Shown here: positions 55,735-64,000 of the stretch, piece after piece
Position numbering within the stretch: position 1 is the stretch's first letter
How the letters are laid out: each line of letters begins with the position of its first letter
Virus record (IMG/VR): IMGVR_UViG_3300025098_000012
Span: 62,001 to 126,000 of that record
DNA: 64,000 nt
From: a virus
Strand: one strand, 5' to 3'
Program-made: the position numbers and the translations under genes
The notes under the pieces: model-generated
Database searches by the model: none
The model's input: the letters and a program-made list of their open reading frames with translations, nothing else
Told to the model about the DNA's origin: nothing

Positions 55735-56709
55735 TTACTTCATATTGAGGTTGATAATCCCCCCTCCTTGTTCAGTGGGGTCGGGAGACTTTGTTTTTCC
55801 TAGACCACGCTTGGCCGCGTTTCGCTTCTTTTGAGCTTGACGCTCTTCACAAATGTTCTCGAACTTACACCAAGTACAATGCTTCGGGATTGGGTTAGGT
55901 TCAAAGACTCCCCTATGAATAGCACGATTGGTTTCAATCGCTTCTTTACCCAACCTACGAATGTCGTCATCCGTAATAGACACTTCTACAAATCCAGTCC
56001 AATCAGCGTCTTTGTCAGCAAAGTGCTTTTCGGGTGGGTTTGATCGAGGATACCTAAAATAAAAGAACCCAAGTCTATCTGGTACTTTCCCATACTGTAA
56101 TCTAAAACAAAGAGCATACCACCGAAGCTGATCTTCGTCTTCATACTTCATTGGAGTAGATGCGTTCTTACCATCAAGGATATGAACCTTGCCCTCCGAG
56201 TCTCGATATACAAGGTCGGCAATACCACATACATTAAAGTATTTGTTCATAGATGGGGTCATACGCAACTCAGACTTGGCGTAAGGACCGAGAAATCTAT
56301 GCTCTTTCAAAATCTCAAGGAAGTTCTGAGCACCTCTTTGGCAGATGTCCATTGCTTCTTCTCTAGTCATATATGACCAAATCACATAGTGTCTCTTCTC
56401 TGCTTTGGCGAACGCTTGGTCTACAACTTCCTTGATCTTTGTCTGTATCGTCTTAGGGTCACGATACAGTTCATGGTCGTATATTTCCTCTACCACAGTT
56501 GATAGGACTGTACCCATAAGTTGATGATGCTCCGAGTCTTTTGACTCATCTGGTAAAGGTTTTCTTTTCCCCTTACCTGCTCCAAGATCATGGTCGGGAT
56601 GTCCTTTATGCCATAGATACTGCTGAGGACACGCTCTCATCATTTTCAAGTGAGACCAGTATATGTTTCTCATGGGATCTTCCAATGCTTCGGTGTTAGG
56701 TTCACCCAT
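55735..56709 (-). CDS. RecB/Cas4-like PD-(D/E)xK nuclease (324 aa)
   Basis: GIADLVYRDSEGKVHILDGKN (Asp then D-x-K) is the catalytic core. The downstream Q-W-Y segment (DEDQLRWYALCFRLQY) is the QhxxY-like motif. The N-terminal MRACPQQYLWHK with the C-terminal CTWCKFENICEERQ gives four Cys typical of the 4Fe-4S AddB/Cas4 cluster. Likely a DNA end-processing exonuclease for recombination. First gene of the unit, TTATATG upstream. Confidence 0.8.
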   Translation of the reverse strand: MGEPNTEALEDPMRNIYWSHLKMMRACPQQYLWHKGHPDHDLGAGKGKRKPLPDESKDSEHHQLMGTVLSTVVEEIYDHELYRDPKTIQTKIKEVVDQAFAKAEKRHYVIWSYMTREEAMDICQRGAQNFLEILKEHRFLGPYAKSELRMTPSMNKYFNVCGIADLVYRDSEGKVHILDGKNASTPMKYEDEDQLRWYALCFRLQYGKVPDRLGFFYFRYPRSNPPEKHFADKDADWTGFVEVSITDDDIRRLGKEAIETNRAIHRGVFEPNPIPKHCTWCKFENICEERQAQKKRNAAKRGLGKTKSPDPTEQGGGIINLNMK

Positions 56710-56748
56710 ATTGTACCTCCTATCTAGTTAAAATTGACGACCTCCTCC

Positions 56749-56755
56749 TTATATG
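56749..56755. promoter_or_regulatory. TTATATG element between divergent genes
   Basis: Lies 40 bases from the minus-strand start at 56709 and about 57 bases before the plus-strand start at 56812. Confidence 0.4.
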
Positions 56756-56811
56756 TTTGTAATCCTTTTATGACCCCACTAAACATATATACTCATACAT
56801 ATGGAGGTCTT

Positions 56812-57696
56812 ATGTTAGACAGAGTAGTACAACGACACATGGTTAGGCTTGCTTGCCAGGTAGCTTATGAGCAAACACCTAACTTGAAGAAAGCACACGC
56901 TTCGGATTTATCTCTCGAATCTATCCAAGTTATAGCCAAGCACTTAACTGCAAATAGCCGACAAGACTTTACGCAGAGGAAGGCTTTCTTCTCTATAGTC
57001 AAAAAGGTTAAGCAACTCATCGACCTCTTTAAGAAATCACCTCAAGCGTGGGATAAGTTCAAGGCTATGTTAGGTATTACTTCTAGTGGAGTGGCGATGA
57101 TTAAAGAAATCGACACAAAGCTCGGTAATCTTCTTGAAGAGGGGAAGAAGAAGCTCGCTCAGTTATCTAAAAGAGTATGGAGTGAAATACCCATACTTAA
57201 ATTGATAGGTGAGGTTCTTGAAGAAAAGAACAGATGGGAAGTAGCATTAGAGAAAGCAAAAAAGTTTGTACCCGAAAAGGTCTTAAATGCGTTTAAAGCG
57301 ATTGAAACTCGTGCTTCATCAATAGGTGAGTACTTAGATGACCTATTAAGCAAGTCTAAGACCCTAAAAGCATTATCTGCACCAATCAAAATCTATCTAT
57401 TCTTTCAGATATGGGATTGGTTTGCTGACTTTGACTTTAGGGTCGTGGTGGCAGGAATTCTCGGCACTATTGAGTTCAAGGACTTGATCGCTCTTTTACC
57501 TTCTGAGGGCATTGAGGTCATCCTTGAACTTGTACTACCCCCACCTGCCAATGGAGCGTTAGCAAAGCTCATTATTGGGGTAGGTGCTACCTCTACCTTT
57601 GCCTTGATTATGGTGCTAGAGATCGAATACTTGAAGGGTGTTTACAAAGTAAACAACACCAAAGACCTCTTAGTAAAGCTAGAGGCTAATGGCTAA
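56812..57696 (+). CDS. Late helical/membrane protein (294 aa)
   Basis: ATG 56812 follows GGAGG. N-terminus MLDRVVQRHMVRLACQVAYE, then a helical region, a hydrophobic helix near residues 190-215 and a glycine-rich C-terminal membrane stretch (LIIGVGATSTFALIMVLEIEY). Architecture resembles the 51460 protein. Probably a virion-associated or internal protein. Confidence 0.5.
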   Translation: MLDRVVQRHMVRLACQVAYEQTPNLKKAHASDLSLESIQVIAKHLTANSRQDFTQRKAFFSIVKKVKQLIDLFKKSPQAWDKFKAMLGITSSGVAMIKEIDTKLGNLLEEGKKKLAQLSKRVWSEIPILKLIGEVLEEKNRWEVALEKAKKFVPEKVLNAFKAIETRASSIGEYLDDLLSKSKTLKALSAPIKIYLFFQIWDWFADFDFRVVVAGILGTIEFKDLIALLPSEGIEVILELVLPPPANGALAKLIIGVGATSTFALIMVLEIEYLKGVYKVNNTKDLLVKLEANG

Positions 57697-57698
57697 TC

Positions 57699-58925
57699 TT
57701 ACTTAAAGAGATCATCAAGCTCGTCCATAGCCGCTTGACCATCATCACTAAGTTTGCTTGATGCTTCGGCATTGATTTCGGGTTCATCTTCCTTCTTCTT
57801 GGAAGTGAGATAAACACGCACTTGACCAAACATCACATCAAGCCAATTTTCGGGTAAGAGCTTTCGGAAGCCATCAAGACCTTGACCTTTATGTTCTGTG
57901 CCTGTGTTTGGATTAGCCCAAGAGTACCAAGCACCACCCTTCTTCACGACACCGACAGAAATAGCAAGATCAAGCACAGTACGCTCATTATCTACACCAA
58001 TCCCATTCATAAGGTAGAACTGAGACTCATGCTTGTAAGCGTCTGACACCTTACACTTATCGAGTGTAGCACGAACGATGTTGCCCTTAACGGTATCAAT
58101 CATCTTGTTCTGTAGACCATCCCACTCTTTACCTCGATCTTTACCGATCACACGAAGCATGATCTTGAGGCTTGAGTAGTAAGTCCACGCTTGACCACCT
58201 TGTGGTTTACGAGTCGGTCCGCCACCAAAACCACCCATACCACCAATCGCTTCACGCAACTGAGAAATCCCGATGACCCCTGTATTCGAGTCTGCAATCA
58301 CACGCTTAAATAAAGGTAGGAATTGCGACCATTGACGAGCGAGAAGTCCGACAGCCGCTTGATCACCTGCTTCCTTTTGGAACATCTTTTCGGGAACACC
58401 TGCACCCACAGAGTCAACCACGATCAGATCGACTCCTGCTGAGGCGAACTTGACCATGAGCTTGAAGCCTTGTTCAAGGGTTTCGGGTTGTAGGAGCATG
58501 AACTTGCTTTTATCAGTGACAGGTACACCGAGCATTTGAGCGTAGCGAGGCTCAACTTCATTTTCCCAGTCAATGTAGACGCAAGTACCACCCTCCTCGC
58601 TACAGACCGAAGCGGCTGTCTGTAAAGCGATAGTGGTTTTACCTGCACCTGCAAGTCCATAGATGTTGGTGATGCGTCCACGAGGTATGCCTGGACAGGG
58701 GCGAACACCTTGAGCGTTCTCTTTACCTCCGATGAGATAGTCGAGAGAAACAGAACCTGTGCTGATATGAGCCATAGACTTTGAGAGAGAATCGAGATCA
58801 AGCTCCACAAGAGCCGAGTCTTTCTGACCCTTTTCAGCTTCGTTGAGGACACCTGCGAGATCGACACCTTTTAAGGCCGACTTCACCTTTGAAGATTTTG
58901 ACTTTGATGTTTTGGCTTTAGCCAT
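57699..58925 (-). CDS. recA: RecA/UvsX-family recombinase (408 aa)
   Basis: ATG 58925 (MAKAKTSKSK) follows AAGGAG; the longer ORF start is rejected. Walker A GLAGAGKT at about residues 90-97, Walker B LIVVDSVGAG, the L1/L2 region IGISQLREAIGGMGG and the strand-exchange region GQAWTYYSSLKIMLRV are present. The C-terminal part is acidic. RecA homologues pair homologous DNA for recombination-dependent replication. Lysine-rich N-terminus is unusual. Confidence 0.85.
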   Translation of the reverse strand: MAKAKTSKSKSSKVKSALKGVDLAGVLNEAEKGQKDSALVELDLDSLSKSMAHISTGSVSLDYLIGGKENAQGVRPCPGIPRGRITNIYGLAGAGKTTIALQTAASVCSEEGGTCVYIDWENEVEPRYAQMLGVPVTDKSKFMLLQPETLEQGFKLMVKFASAGVDLIVVDSVGAGVPEKMFQKEAGDQAAVGLLARQWSQFLPLFKRVIADSNTGVIGISQLREAIGGMGGFGGGPTRKPQGGQAWTYYSSLKIMLRVIGKDRGKEWDGLQNKMIDTVKGNIVRATLDKCKVSDAYKHESQFYLMNGIGVDNERTVLDLAISVGVVKKGGAWYSWANPNTGTEHKGQGLDGFRKLLPENWLDVMFGQVRVYLTSKKKEDEPEINAEASSKLSDDGQAAMDELDDLFK

Positions 58926-58971
58926 AAACGCACTCCTTAATGATGAGGTTAATAGAACGACTTCAAGACCC

Positions 58972-58979
58972 TTATATGA
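58972..58979. promoter_or_regulatory. TTATATGA/TCATATAA element between divergent genes
   Basis: Lies 47 bases from the minus-strand recA start and about 60 bases before the plus-strand start at 59039. Confidence 0.4.
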
Positions 58980-59038
58980 TCTTCTCATTTATAGTCTATT
59001 TATAATTTTTATTTCTATGTGAGAGGAGATCCAAAAAC

Positions 59039-59371
59039 ATGATTTACAACACTTTAGCACACATTGGAGATACGATCCCTTGTCAAATTGCTTGGCTCGG
59101 ATCTGATCGTAAACCTCAAGAGGTTCAGAATGTAGAGGCGACCCTCTTTCACTATGTAGAGGATGTACGCACAGTATTGAGTGGTCCGAACGCAATGGTA
59201 GCTACAGATCAAGCTCATCGCTTCGTGTATCGCTTTACCATACCAGATAATGTTTTAGGACAAACTATATTTGTAGAATTTAAAGCAGAACTAGTGGCTG
59301 ATAACACACTCATTTATGGCGAACAAACCGTTTCAGTCTCTTCAAGAGACACTTTCATTGAGGTGGTGTAG
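59039..59371 (+). CDS. Ig-like structural protein (110 aa)
   Basis: RBS AGAGGAGA. All-beta (VEATLFHYVEDVRTVLSG; RFVYRFTIPDNVLGQTIFVE), Ig-like. With the next gene, a likely virion decoration or neck component. Late-type promoter upstream. Confidence 0.5.
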   Translation: MIYNTLAHIGDTIPCQIAWLGSDRKPQEVQNVEATLFHYVEDVRTVLSGPNAMVATDQAHRFVYRFTIPDNVLGQTIFVEFKAELVADNTLIYGEQTVSVSSRDTFIEVV

Positions 59372-59373
59372 TC

Positions 59374-59694
59374 ATGGCAGTTATTTTTGAACAGCGTACA
59401 CAGTTGGGGCCGAATGATTTGAGAGTAGAAATCTATGACAGTCAAGGAGATGGGTTTGACCCATACTTGATTACCTATGGTTTTTACGGAGAGGATCATA
59501 CTAGAGGGGAGTGGGAAGTTGGTTTGGGAGGTCGCTCACCTGTGAGAGAGGAAGCAGGCAAATACTATGTAGGTGAAATGTTATCGGCAGGGTTTATACC
59601 AGGATCTTACTTTGTTCGTTGGGTTATAAAGCGAACTGAGACATCCCCTCTTGAAGTAATCAAAAAACAAGAGTTCGCCTTGATTGGATACTGA
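59374..59694 (+). CDS. Ig-like structural protein (106 aa)
   Basis: Starts two bases after the upstream stop. Beta-rich with GKYYVGEMLSAGFIPGSYFV then RWVIK, a pattern I associate with virion proteins near the portal/neck in large phages. Function by context. Confidence 0.55.
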   Translation: MAVIFEQRTQLGPNDLRVEIYDSQGDGFDPYLITYGFYGEDHTRGEWEVGLGGRSPVREEAGKYYVGEMLSAGFIPGSYFVRWVIKRTETSPLEVIKKQEFALIGY

Positions 59695-59696
59695 AT

Positions 59697-59912
59697 ATGA
59701 AAACTATTTTACTGCTTGCCATATCATTAGCTTTTTACACTTGCGATCAGTCTGAACCTTTCGTTGAAGATAATCGCACAGAATGTGAAAAGGCTTTAGA
59801 CTATATACAAGAATGTGTTGGATATAGACCTTACCTTAGAACCTGCTCGGTTGAAGATGCTGAAAAGATCCTCTCTACACCTTGTGAAAACATTAAGGAC
59901 TTGTGGAGATGA
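59697..59912 (+). CDS. Small lipoprotein/exported protein (71 aa)
   Basis: MKTILLLAISLAFYTCDQSE: signal peptide with a lipobox-like end. Mature part has four more Cys (CEKAL, ECVG, RTCSV, PCENI) suggesting disulfides. Overlap-spaced in the late operon. May be an outer-membrane exclusion or spanin-type protein. Confidence 0.6.
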   Translation: MKTILLLAISLAFYTCDQSEPFVEDNRTECEKALDYIQECVGYRPYLRTCSVEDAEKILSTPCENIKDLWR

Positions 59913-59915
59913 GAT

Positions 59916-60794
59916 ATGGCTATAAAATATGATGTAACCATGAAAGAACGATACTTAGCTGTCGTCCTTCTTGACATAATAGGCAGTACAGCATTTGTTC
60001 AGAGGAACGGAGCTGTGGTTGCCGCGAAATGGTTTCAAGTACATGACCGTCTTGCTCGGTCACTTGTGTATAAGCACAGTGGAAGAGAGATTGATCGGTC
60101 TGATGGATTTCTTTTGTCTTTTGATCGAATCATTGATGCTGTTAACTTTGGGTTAGCGTATCAACGAACAGTACCTAAAAAAACCAACCTACAAACCCGT
60201 ATAGGCATCCATTGGGGAAGGGTCATCGAAGTAAAGCAAGATGATGTGTTCGTTGGTGCAGGAGCTAAGAGAGTTGAACTTGAAGGTCTAGCTAAGAACA
60301 TCGCCGCTCGAACGATGAGTCTTTGCCAAGCAGGGCAGGTACTTCTTACTAAAGAGGCCATGTCAGCAACAAGAAATCGTACATCACACAATCTACCCAA
60401 AGATGCGAGGTATGTCTGTGTTGGGATGTACAAGTTCAAAGGTGTAAGTAAGCCACAAGAGATATACGCTGTAGGTGAAACGATACAATCATTACAGCCA
60501 CCTAAAGGGTCGGACAAAGTTAAACGACTCGGAGGTCCTAAGTACATCCGTAAGAGAGCTAGGGATCGAAAGTTTCTCGATTGGGTTTCCTATATCTTTT
60601 GGAGGTTAGGGTTTTTAGCAACACTCTTTTGGATTTGGGTCATTTTTCAGATCTCATTAGTACCCATGACAAGAACTTGGATAGGTCTGCCTTACCATAT
60701 GCCTCGATACGATGCTTTCATTGAGTATGTTGTGGACTCCTACAACTCTTTAACGAATCAAAAAAGAAGCCCTAAAGAACGGAGGCGAAGATGA
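59916..60794 (+). CDS. Membrane-anchored class III nucleotide cyclase (292 aa)
   Basis: The N-terminal domain (about 10-185) is a class III adenylate/guanylate cyclase catalytic domain. First metal Asp20 in LLDIIGST, second Asp62 in RSDGFLLSF, RIGIHWGRV, then LAKNIAARTMSL with Asn127 and Arg131 for the transition state. YKFKGVSKPQEIYAV is the usual C-terminal beta end. The Lys/Asp substrate-selecting pair is not conserved (GREIDRSD), so the nucleotide used is unclear. The C-terminus has a TM helix (about 222-250) and a basic tail. It overlaps the next gene by 4 bases. Probably active and membrane-bound. Confidence 0.8.
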   Translation: MAIKYDVTMKERYLAVVLLDIIGSTAFVQRNGAVVAAKWFQVHDRLARSLVYKHSGREIDRSDGFLLSFDRIIDAVNFGLAYQRTVPKKTNLQTRIGIHWGRVIEVKQDDVFVGAGAKRVELEGLAKNIAARTMSLCQAGQVLLTKEAMSATRNRTSHNLPKDARYVCVGMYKFKGVSKPQEIYAVGETIQSLQPPKGSDKVKRLGGPKYIRKRARDRKFLDWVSYIFWRLGFLATLFWIWVIFQISLVPMTRTWIGLPYHMPRYDAFIEYVVDSYNSLTNQKRSPKERRRR

Positions 60795-61309
60795 ACCAAA
60801 CAAATAAACAATTTACACAGTCCGAGAAAGCAAAAAGAGGGTGGTGGGCTTCAGTAGTCTTTATGTTCCTTATCTGTGTTCTGATCTACTTTCTCTCTAC
60901 CCATGAGATCGTAGAGAAGAATAGAGATATATTGATCGGGATCATAGGTATGCTTACTGGTAGTATCTCGTCCATGTTAGCTATAGCGAGTGGAAGAGAT
61001 CCTTCTGAAGTAGAAGAACTCAAAGACAAGCTCGCTTCAGCCAATGGGGATAGGGAAGCGTTAATCGCTCGTCTTAGAGATGCACAGATACAGATGCAAC
61101 TACTTAGAGAACAAATCTTTGAGCTTCAATCTGCTGTGATAGATAAGTTGTCCGTATTTCAAGGGCAGACAGTTATTAAGACTAAGACTGAGGAACAGGT
61201 AAAACTCAAAGGTGTTGTCAGTCAATGGATCGACCCGAAGAAGAAATCAGACGATGAAGAAGATGATGAAAAAGTAGAGATCACTTTCGAGGATGGGGAT
61301 GATACTTAA
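60791..61309 (+). CDS. Two-TM plus coiled-coil protein (172 aa)
   Basis: TM1 near residues 20-38 (SVVFMFLICVLIYFLS), TM2 near residues 48-66 (ILIGIIGMLTGSISSMLAIA), then a long coiled coil and an acidic tail. Start overlaps the cyclase stop (ATGA). Could be holin-like, or a membrane partner of the cyclase. No cyclic-nucleotide-binding domain is visible. Confidence 0.65.
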   Translation: MNQTNKQFTQSEKAKRGWWASVVFMFLICVLIYFLSTHEIVEKNRDILIGIIGMLTGSISSMLAIASGRDPSEVEELKDKLASANGDREALIARLRDAQIQMQLLREQIFELQSAVIDKLSVFQGQTVIKTKTEEQVKLKGVVSQWIDPKKKSDDEEDDEKVEITFEDGDDT

Positions 61310-61343
61310 TAAGTCCTTTATGATCTCCCTATAGGTAAAGCAT

Positions 61344-61350
61344 TTATATG
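61344..61350 (+). promoter_or_regulatory. TTATATG late-type element
   Basis: Directly precedes the GGAGG RBS of 61361. Confidence 0.45.
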
Positions 61351-61360
61351 GGAGGTCATT

Positions 61361-62737
61361 ATGGCACAGCATGGTTGGTACGACAGTAGAAGTCCTTATC
61401 CAGTCCCACCAAGAAATACAAGTGCTGTCTCCCCTTTCGCTAGGGGTGAGATAGATGTCCATTGGGATAACCCCTCTATCTTACATGGTAATGAGGGTTG
61501 GATTATTCGAGGTGTGAACATCTACAGATCGGGCAACTCTGATCGCGGTCCTTATCGTAGGGTGAACATCACTCCTATTGGGGGAACGATCTATAGAGAT
61601 CGGATCGACACATGGGCTGTCAACGATGAAGTCATCACAGCAGATAAGTGGATTTCCAAAGGTGATCAAGGTGAAGATCCTTATCGCTTCCAAGTAGAGT
61701 ATCCCATAGCTCGTCAAAATAGTATCAATGATCCTGCTGACTCTCCGAGAGATGTAGTGGTAATGATTAACGGTGTAATCGTACCTACATCGAGAGTGCT
61801 TGGTGAGTTTGGTGAAGTAACTTTATTCTATGCAGGCAGAGCCATACCCGATGCGATCACTTTAACAGAAGATAGTTTACCTCCTCCTATAGATGACAAT
61901 ACAGTGGTCACGATCAGTTATATTGCTTATGATCCAGAGAGTCGTTTAAGGATTGGCACTGATAAGCGAGATTTCTATCGGGTAGTCACAGTAGCAGAAG
62001 ATCCTAGAACTGGCACATTACATGAAACTCCTTTAGAGCATTGTAAACCATTTTCGGATCGTGAGCTTGAGCGTGTAGATTATATGTGGAGAGAAGGTAT
62101 TCGCAGAAACAACTGGATACTTGAACAGGGAGGTGAGCGAGTTAAGTTATTTACTCGCAGGATAGCAGGTATTCCTTGTTATTGTACCTCCTTCGACAAA
62201 GAGACTCTTAAATATGCGAAGCAACCCGACAGTCTTTGTACTATCTGTTTCGGTACAGGCATTAAGGGTGGGTATGATGGCCCTTACGACATCATAGTCG
62301 GCCCTAATGACAGTGAGCGTAGGATTTCTCAAGAGGATCGAGGTAGACGCAAGGAACATTCATATGAAGTATGGATCGGTCCAAGTCCTATCGTGAGTCA
62401 AAAAGACTTTATCGTTAAACCTAATAATGAACGGTACTCCTGTGGTGCAGTTAATATGCCATCCAATAGGGGTAATGTTTTACAACAGCATTTCAATATA
62501 GCGTATCTTGATAGTGGCGACATACGATATAGATTCCCTATTGAGGGTGTTCCTGTATCATGGCCAGAGACTCGTTATGGGTATTGGCCTCAGAGAGATA
62601 CCTACACAGCTCGTGGTGATGCTGTTTATCCTGTTACACCCGACAGTGCTTATCCTATGGATTCAGACAAGGCTACTGTATCTAATGCGTTGGAGAAGCG
62701 AGGTCGTACTGCAACTTGGGAGAATCAGAACTATTAA
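61361..62737 (+). CDS. Probable virion/neck structural protein (458 aa)
   Basis: RBS GGAGG. Beta-rich protein. The Cys motif CYCTSFDKETLKYAKQPDSL then CTICFGTGIKGGYDGPYDI is a signature I associate with neck or connector-type proteins of large tailed phages. C-terminal Pro/Tyr-rich region (GYWPQRDTYTARGDAVYPVT). Exact role is inference. Confidence 0.55.
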   Translation: MAQHGWYDSRSPYPVPPRNTSAVSPFARGEIDVHWDNPSILHGNEGWIIRGVNIYRSGNSDRGPYRRVNITPIGGTIYRDRIDTWAVNDEVITADKWISKGDQGEDPYRFQVEYPIARQNSINDPADSPRDVVVMINGVIVPTSRVLGEFGEVTLFYAGRAIPDAITLTEDSLPPPIDDNTVVTISYIAYDPESRLRIGTDKRDFYRVVTVAEDPRTGTLHETPLEHCKPFSDRELERVDYMWREGIRRNNWILEQGGERVKLFTRRIAGIPCYCTSFDKETLKYAKQPDSLCTICFGTGIKGGYDGPYDIIVGPNDSERRISQEDRGRRKEHSYEVWIGPSPIVSQKDFIVKPNNERYSCGAVNMPSNRGNVLQQHFNIAYLDSGDIRYRFPIEGVPVSWPETRYGYWPQRDTYTARGDAVYPVTPDSAYPMDSDKATVSNALEKRGRTATWENQNY

Positions 62738-62798
62738 TAGTTTATTTATCCCTATCAATAAGTGGTCATTCTAACCTTAACCAAATGGAGAACTCCCT

Positions 62799-63200
62799 AT
62801 GAGAAGATCAGCATCAGAAATTATCAGTGAACTTGAGCAACGCATCGCTCGTCTTGAAGGTCGTAAGTCTTCTTTGAACCTCGATGGTGTGCTTGATGGT
62901 ACATCCTCTATGTCTAAGGTTGAGTTAAGTGATCTTGCTGTCAATAAGATGAGAGACAGCATGGATAACTATCAAGAGAGAAAGATCCAATCTATGCTCG
63001 AAGAAGCTCAAACTCAAGGGCAGGCTGATTTGAAAACTGCTATGGAATGGAGTGCTAGGAAAGTTTCGGGTCAAGTAGCGTCTAAAAAAGGATTGAAAGA
63101 CTTTACGCACATGAGGGGTTGGCCTGTAGAGTTAGGTAGGGAAGCTCGTTATTGGATGTACTTTGCTTTGATCGCTAAAGGCATCATCAAACAACCCTAA
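62799..63200 (+). CDS. Late coiled-coil protein with N-terminal peptide (133 aa)
   Basis: MRRSASEIISELEQRIARLE then GRKSSL, near-identical to the N-terminus of 52467. The rest is helical (EEAQTQGQADLKTAMEWSARK). RBS ATGGAGAA. The stop is followed after 6 bases by the convergent terminase end. Confidence 0.6.
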   Translation: MRRSASEIISELEQRIARLEGRKSSLNLDGVLDGTSSMSKVELSDLAVNKMRDSMDNYQERKIQSMLEEAQTQGQADLKTAMEWSARKVSGQVASKKGLKDFTHMRGWPVELGREARYWMYFALIAKGIIKQP

Positions 63201-63206
63201 AATCTT

Positions 63207-64000
63207 TCATTTCTTCCCAAAGCGACCATTGATTGAGTCTCTTAGGTTATAGCGTGGTGATTTAGGTGCAATCCTTTTAGCATCTGAACCACCTCGCCCT
63301 GTGTATCGACCACCTGTAGCAAAGGTCTTTCCCCCTGCCATTGGGTGTCGGTATTGCCGACTGCCTTTAGAACTAGCAAAGTATCGACCTTTGCCGATGT
63401 TATTAGATGCAAGCCATGCCATGCGTACAAGTGCGTCTGACATATCGTCATGTTTGCCTTTAGTCTGTGGGGCTTCGACTGTGATGAGATGCTTACCATG
63501 CACCGTTTGCTGTAGCTCTAAGAGTTCTTGGATATACGGTTCATGTCCTTCTGTCTCATAGTTAGGTCGATTGTAAAGTTTGATCTTCTGATCCCACATC
63601 ATGTCCTTAAAGTTTTGATACATCTGTGAGGAGAGCTGTTTGGTCATATTATGAGAGGTAAGATTTTTCAATCCTCGCTTCTCAAGTGCTTGTTGAAATG
63701 GAATACCAGCCCATTGGTCAAACATACCCTCTGTGATGTAGAACTTCTTTGTGTAATCTAACACCCAGTCAGCGACATCATCGAACTCTAATCGTTCTTT
63801 GTCTTGGTAGATACCTTCACCTGCTTTAATTTGAGCTACTAGATCTACCACGATTTCTTCACCATCGAGATGTCCAATAGCTATGGCAGTTCCGTCACCT
63901 ACAAGACCCAAGTCGATCCCCATAAAGTGTGGCATTCTAGCAGGGGCTGATCTCTGAGGTTTTAACTGTGTGTCAACACAAGATAAGAGATCTTGTTCAT
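63207..64000 (-). CDS. terL: Terminase large subunit, nuclease domain (C-terminal part; 5' end outside window)
   Basis: The frame is open from the right edge of the window, through the internal ATG at 63935, to the stop. Nuclease domain landmarks: FMGIDLGLVGDGTAIAIGHL (first acidic), EGMFDQWAGIPF, and GKHDDMSDALVRMAWL (third Asp cluster). These are the TerL RNase H-fold motifs. The N-terminal ATPase lies outside. C-terminal tail is basic, Gly/Arg-rich. Cleaves and packages genome concatemers. Confidence 0.8.
   Translation of the reverse strand, partial: EQDLLSCVDTQLKPQRSAPARMPHFMGIDLGLVGDGTAIAIGHLDGEEIVVDLVAQIKAGEGIYQDKERLEFDDVADWVLDYTKKFYITEGMFDQWAGIPFQQALEKRGLKNLTSHNMTKQLSSQMYQNFKDMMWDQKIKLYNRPNYETEGHEPYIQELLELQQTVHGKHLITVEAPQTKGKHDDMSDALVRMAWLASNNIGKGRYFASSKGSRQYRHPMAGGKTFATGGRYTGRGGSDAKRIAPKSPRYNLRDSINGRFGKK

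Overview
The window is part of a large double-stranded DNA tailed phage, probably myovirus-like. Direct evidence is the C-terminal nuclease part of a large terminase running off the right edge, a spike/baseplate-type protein at the left edge, a five-gene structural operon that includes a 3037-residue protein, and a replication/recombination block (DnaN-type clamp, RecA, RuvC-like resolvase, RecB/Cas4-like nuclease, an SbcC-like ATPase fragment). Several lipobox or signal-peptide proteins point to a diderm host. The host cannot be named from sequence alone.

Layout. 1-5.6 kb: spike protein, a DNA-repair-like protein and small genes. 5.6-18.8 kb: minus-strand structural operon in which all genes overlap by 1-8 bases. 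19-25 kb and 29-47 kb: accessory regions of small, mostly unknown genes, each unit behind a copy of a 17-base promoter-like element (GTAACCCCTTATYTATA; 31 copies counted by eye, both strands). A MoxR/CobS-like ATPase, a CobT-like HExxH protein and a VWA protein lie here (31.6-35.3 kb). 26-29.5 kb: a zinc-ribbon/J-domain protein, a protein of five tandem helix-turn-helix repeats and an HNH nuclease, all translationally coupled, with a further HTH protein nearby. 46-50.7 kb: plus-strand small genes, many from one paralogous family ending in IRxVW, plus a lipoprotein and membrane/coiled-coil proteins. 50.7-59 kb: recombination and clamp genes on the minus strand, interleaved with probable virion proteins on the plus strand. 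59-64 kb: plus-strand late genes (Ig-like proteins, a lipoprotein, a membrane-anchored class III nucleotide cyclase, a two-TM coiled-coil protein, a neck/virion-like protein), then terminase on the minus strand.

Two regulatory systems seem to operate. Accessory genes follow GTAACCCCTTATYTATA, often with a leader hairpin whose stem changes sequence but keeps pairing. Late and recombination genes lie near a near-palindromic TTATATGA element, usually between divergent genes. The most notable points are the promoter/leader system, the IRxVW paralogue family, the class III cyclase, the HTH-array/HNH/J-domain operon, the altered CobS/CobT/VWA set, and a shared short N-terminal peptide on several late proteins that may be a packaging signal. 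No canonical tRNA, rRNA or CRISPR array was seen. One tRNA-like T-arm structure is reported. No stretch longer than about 300 bases lacks a gene.
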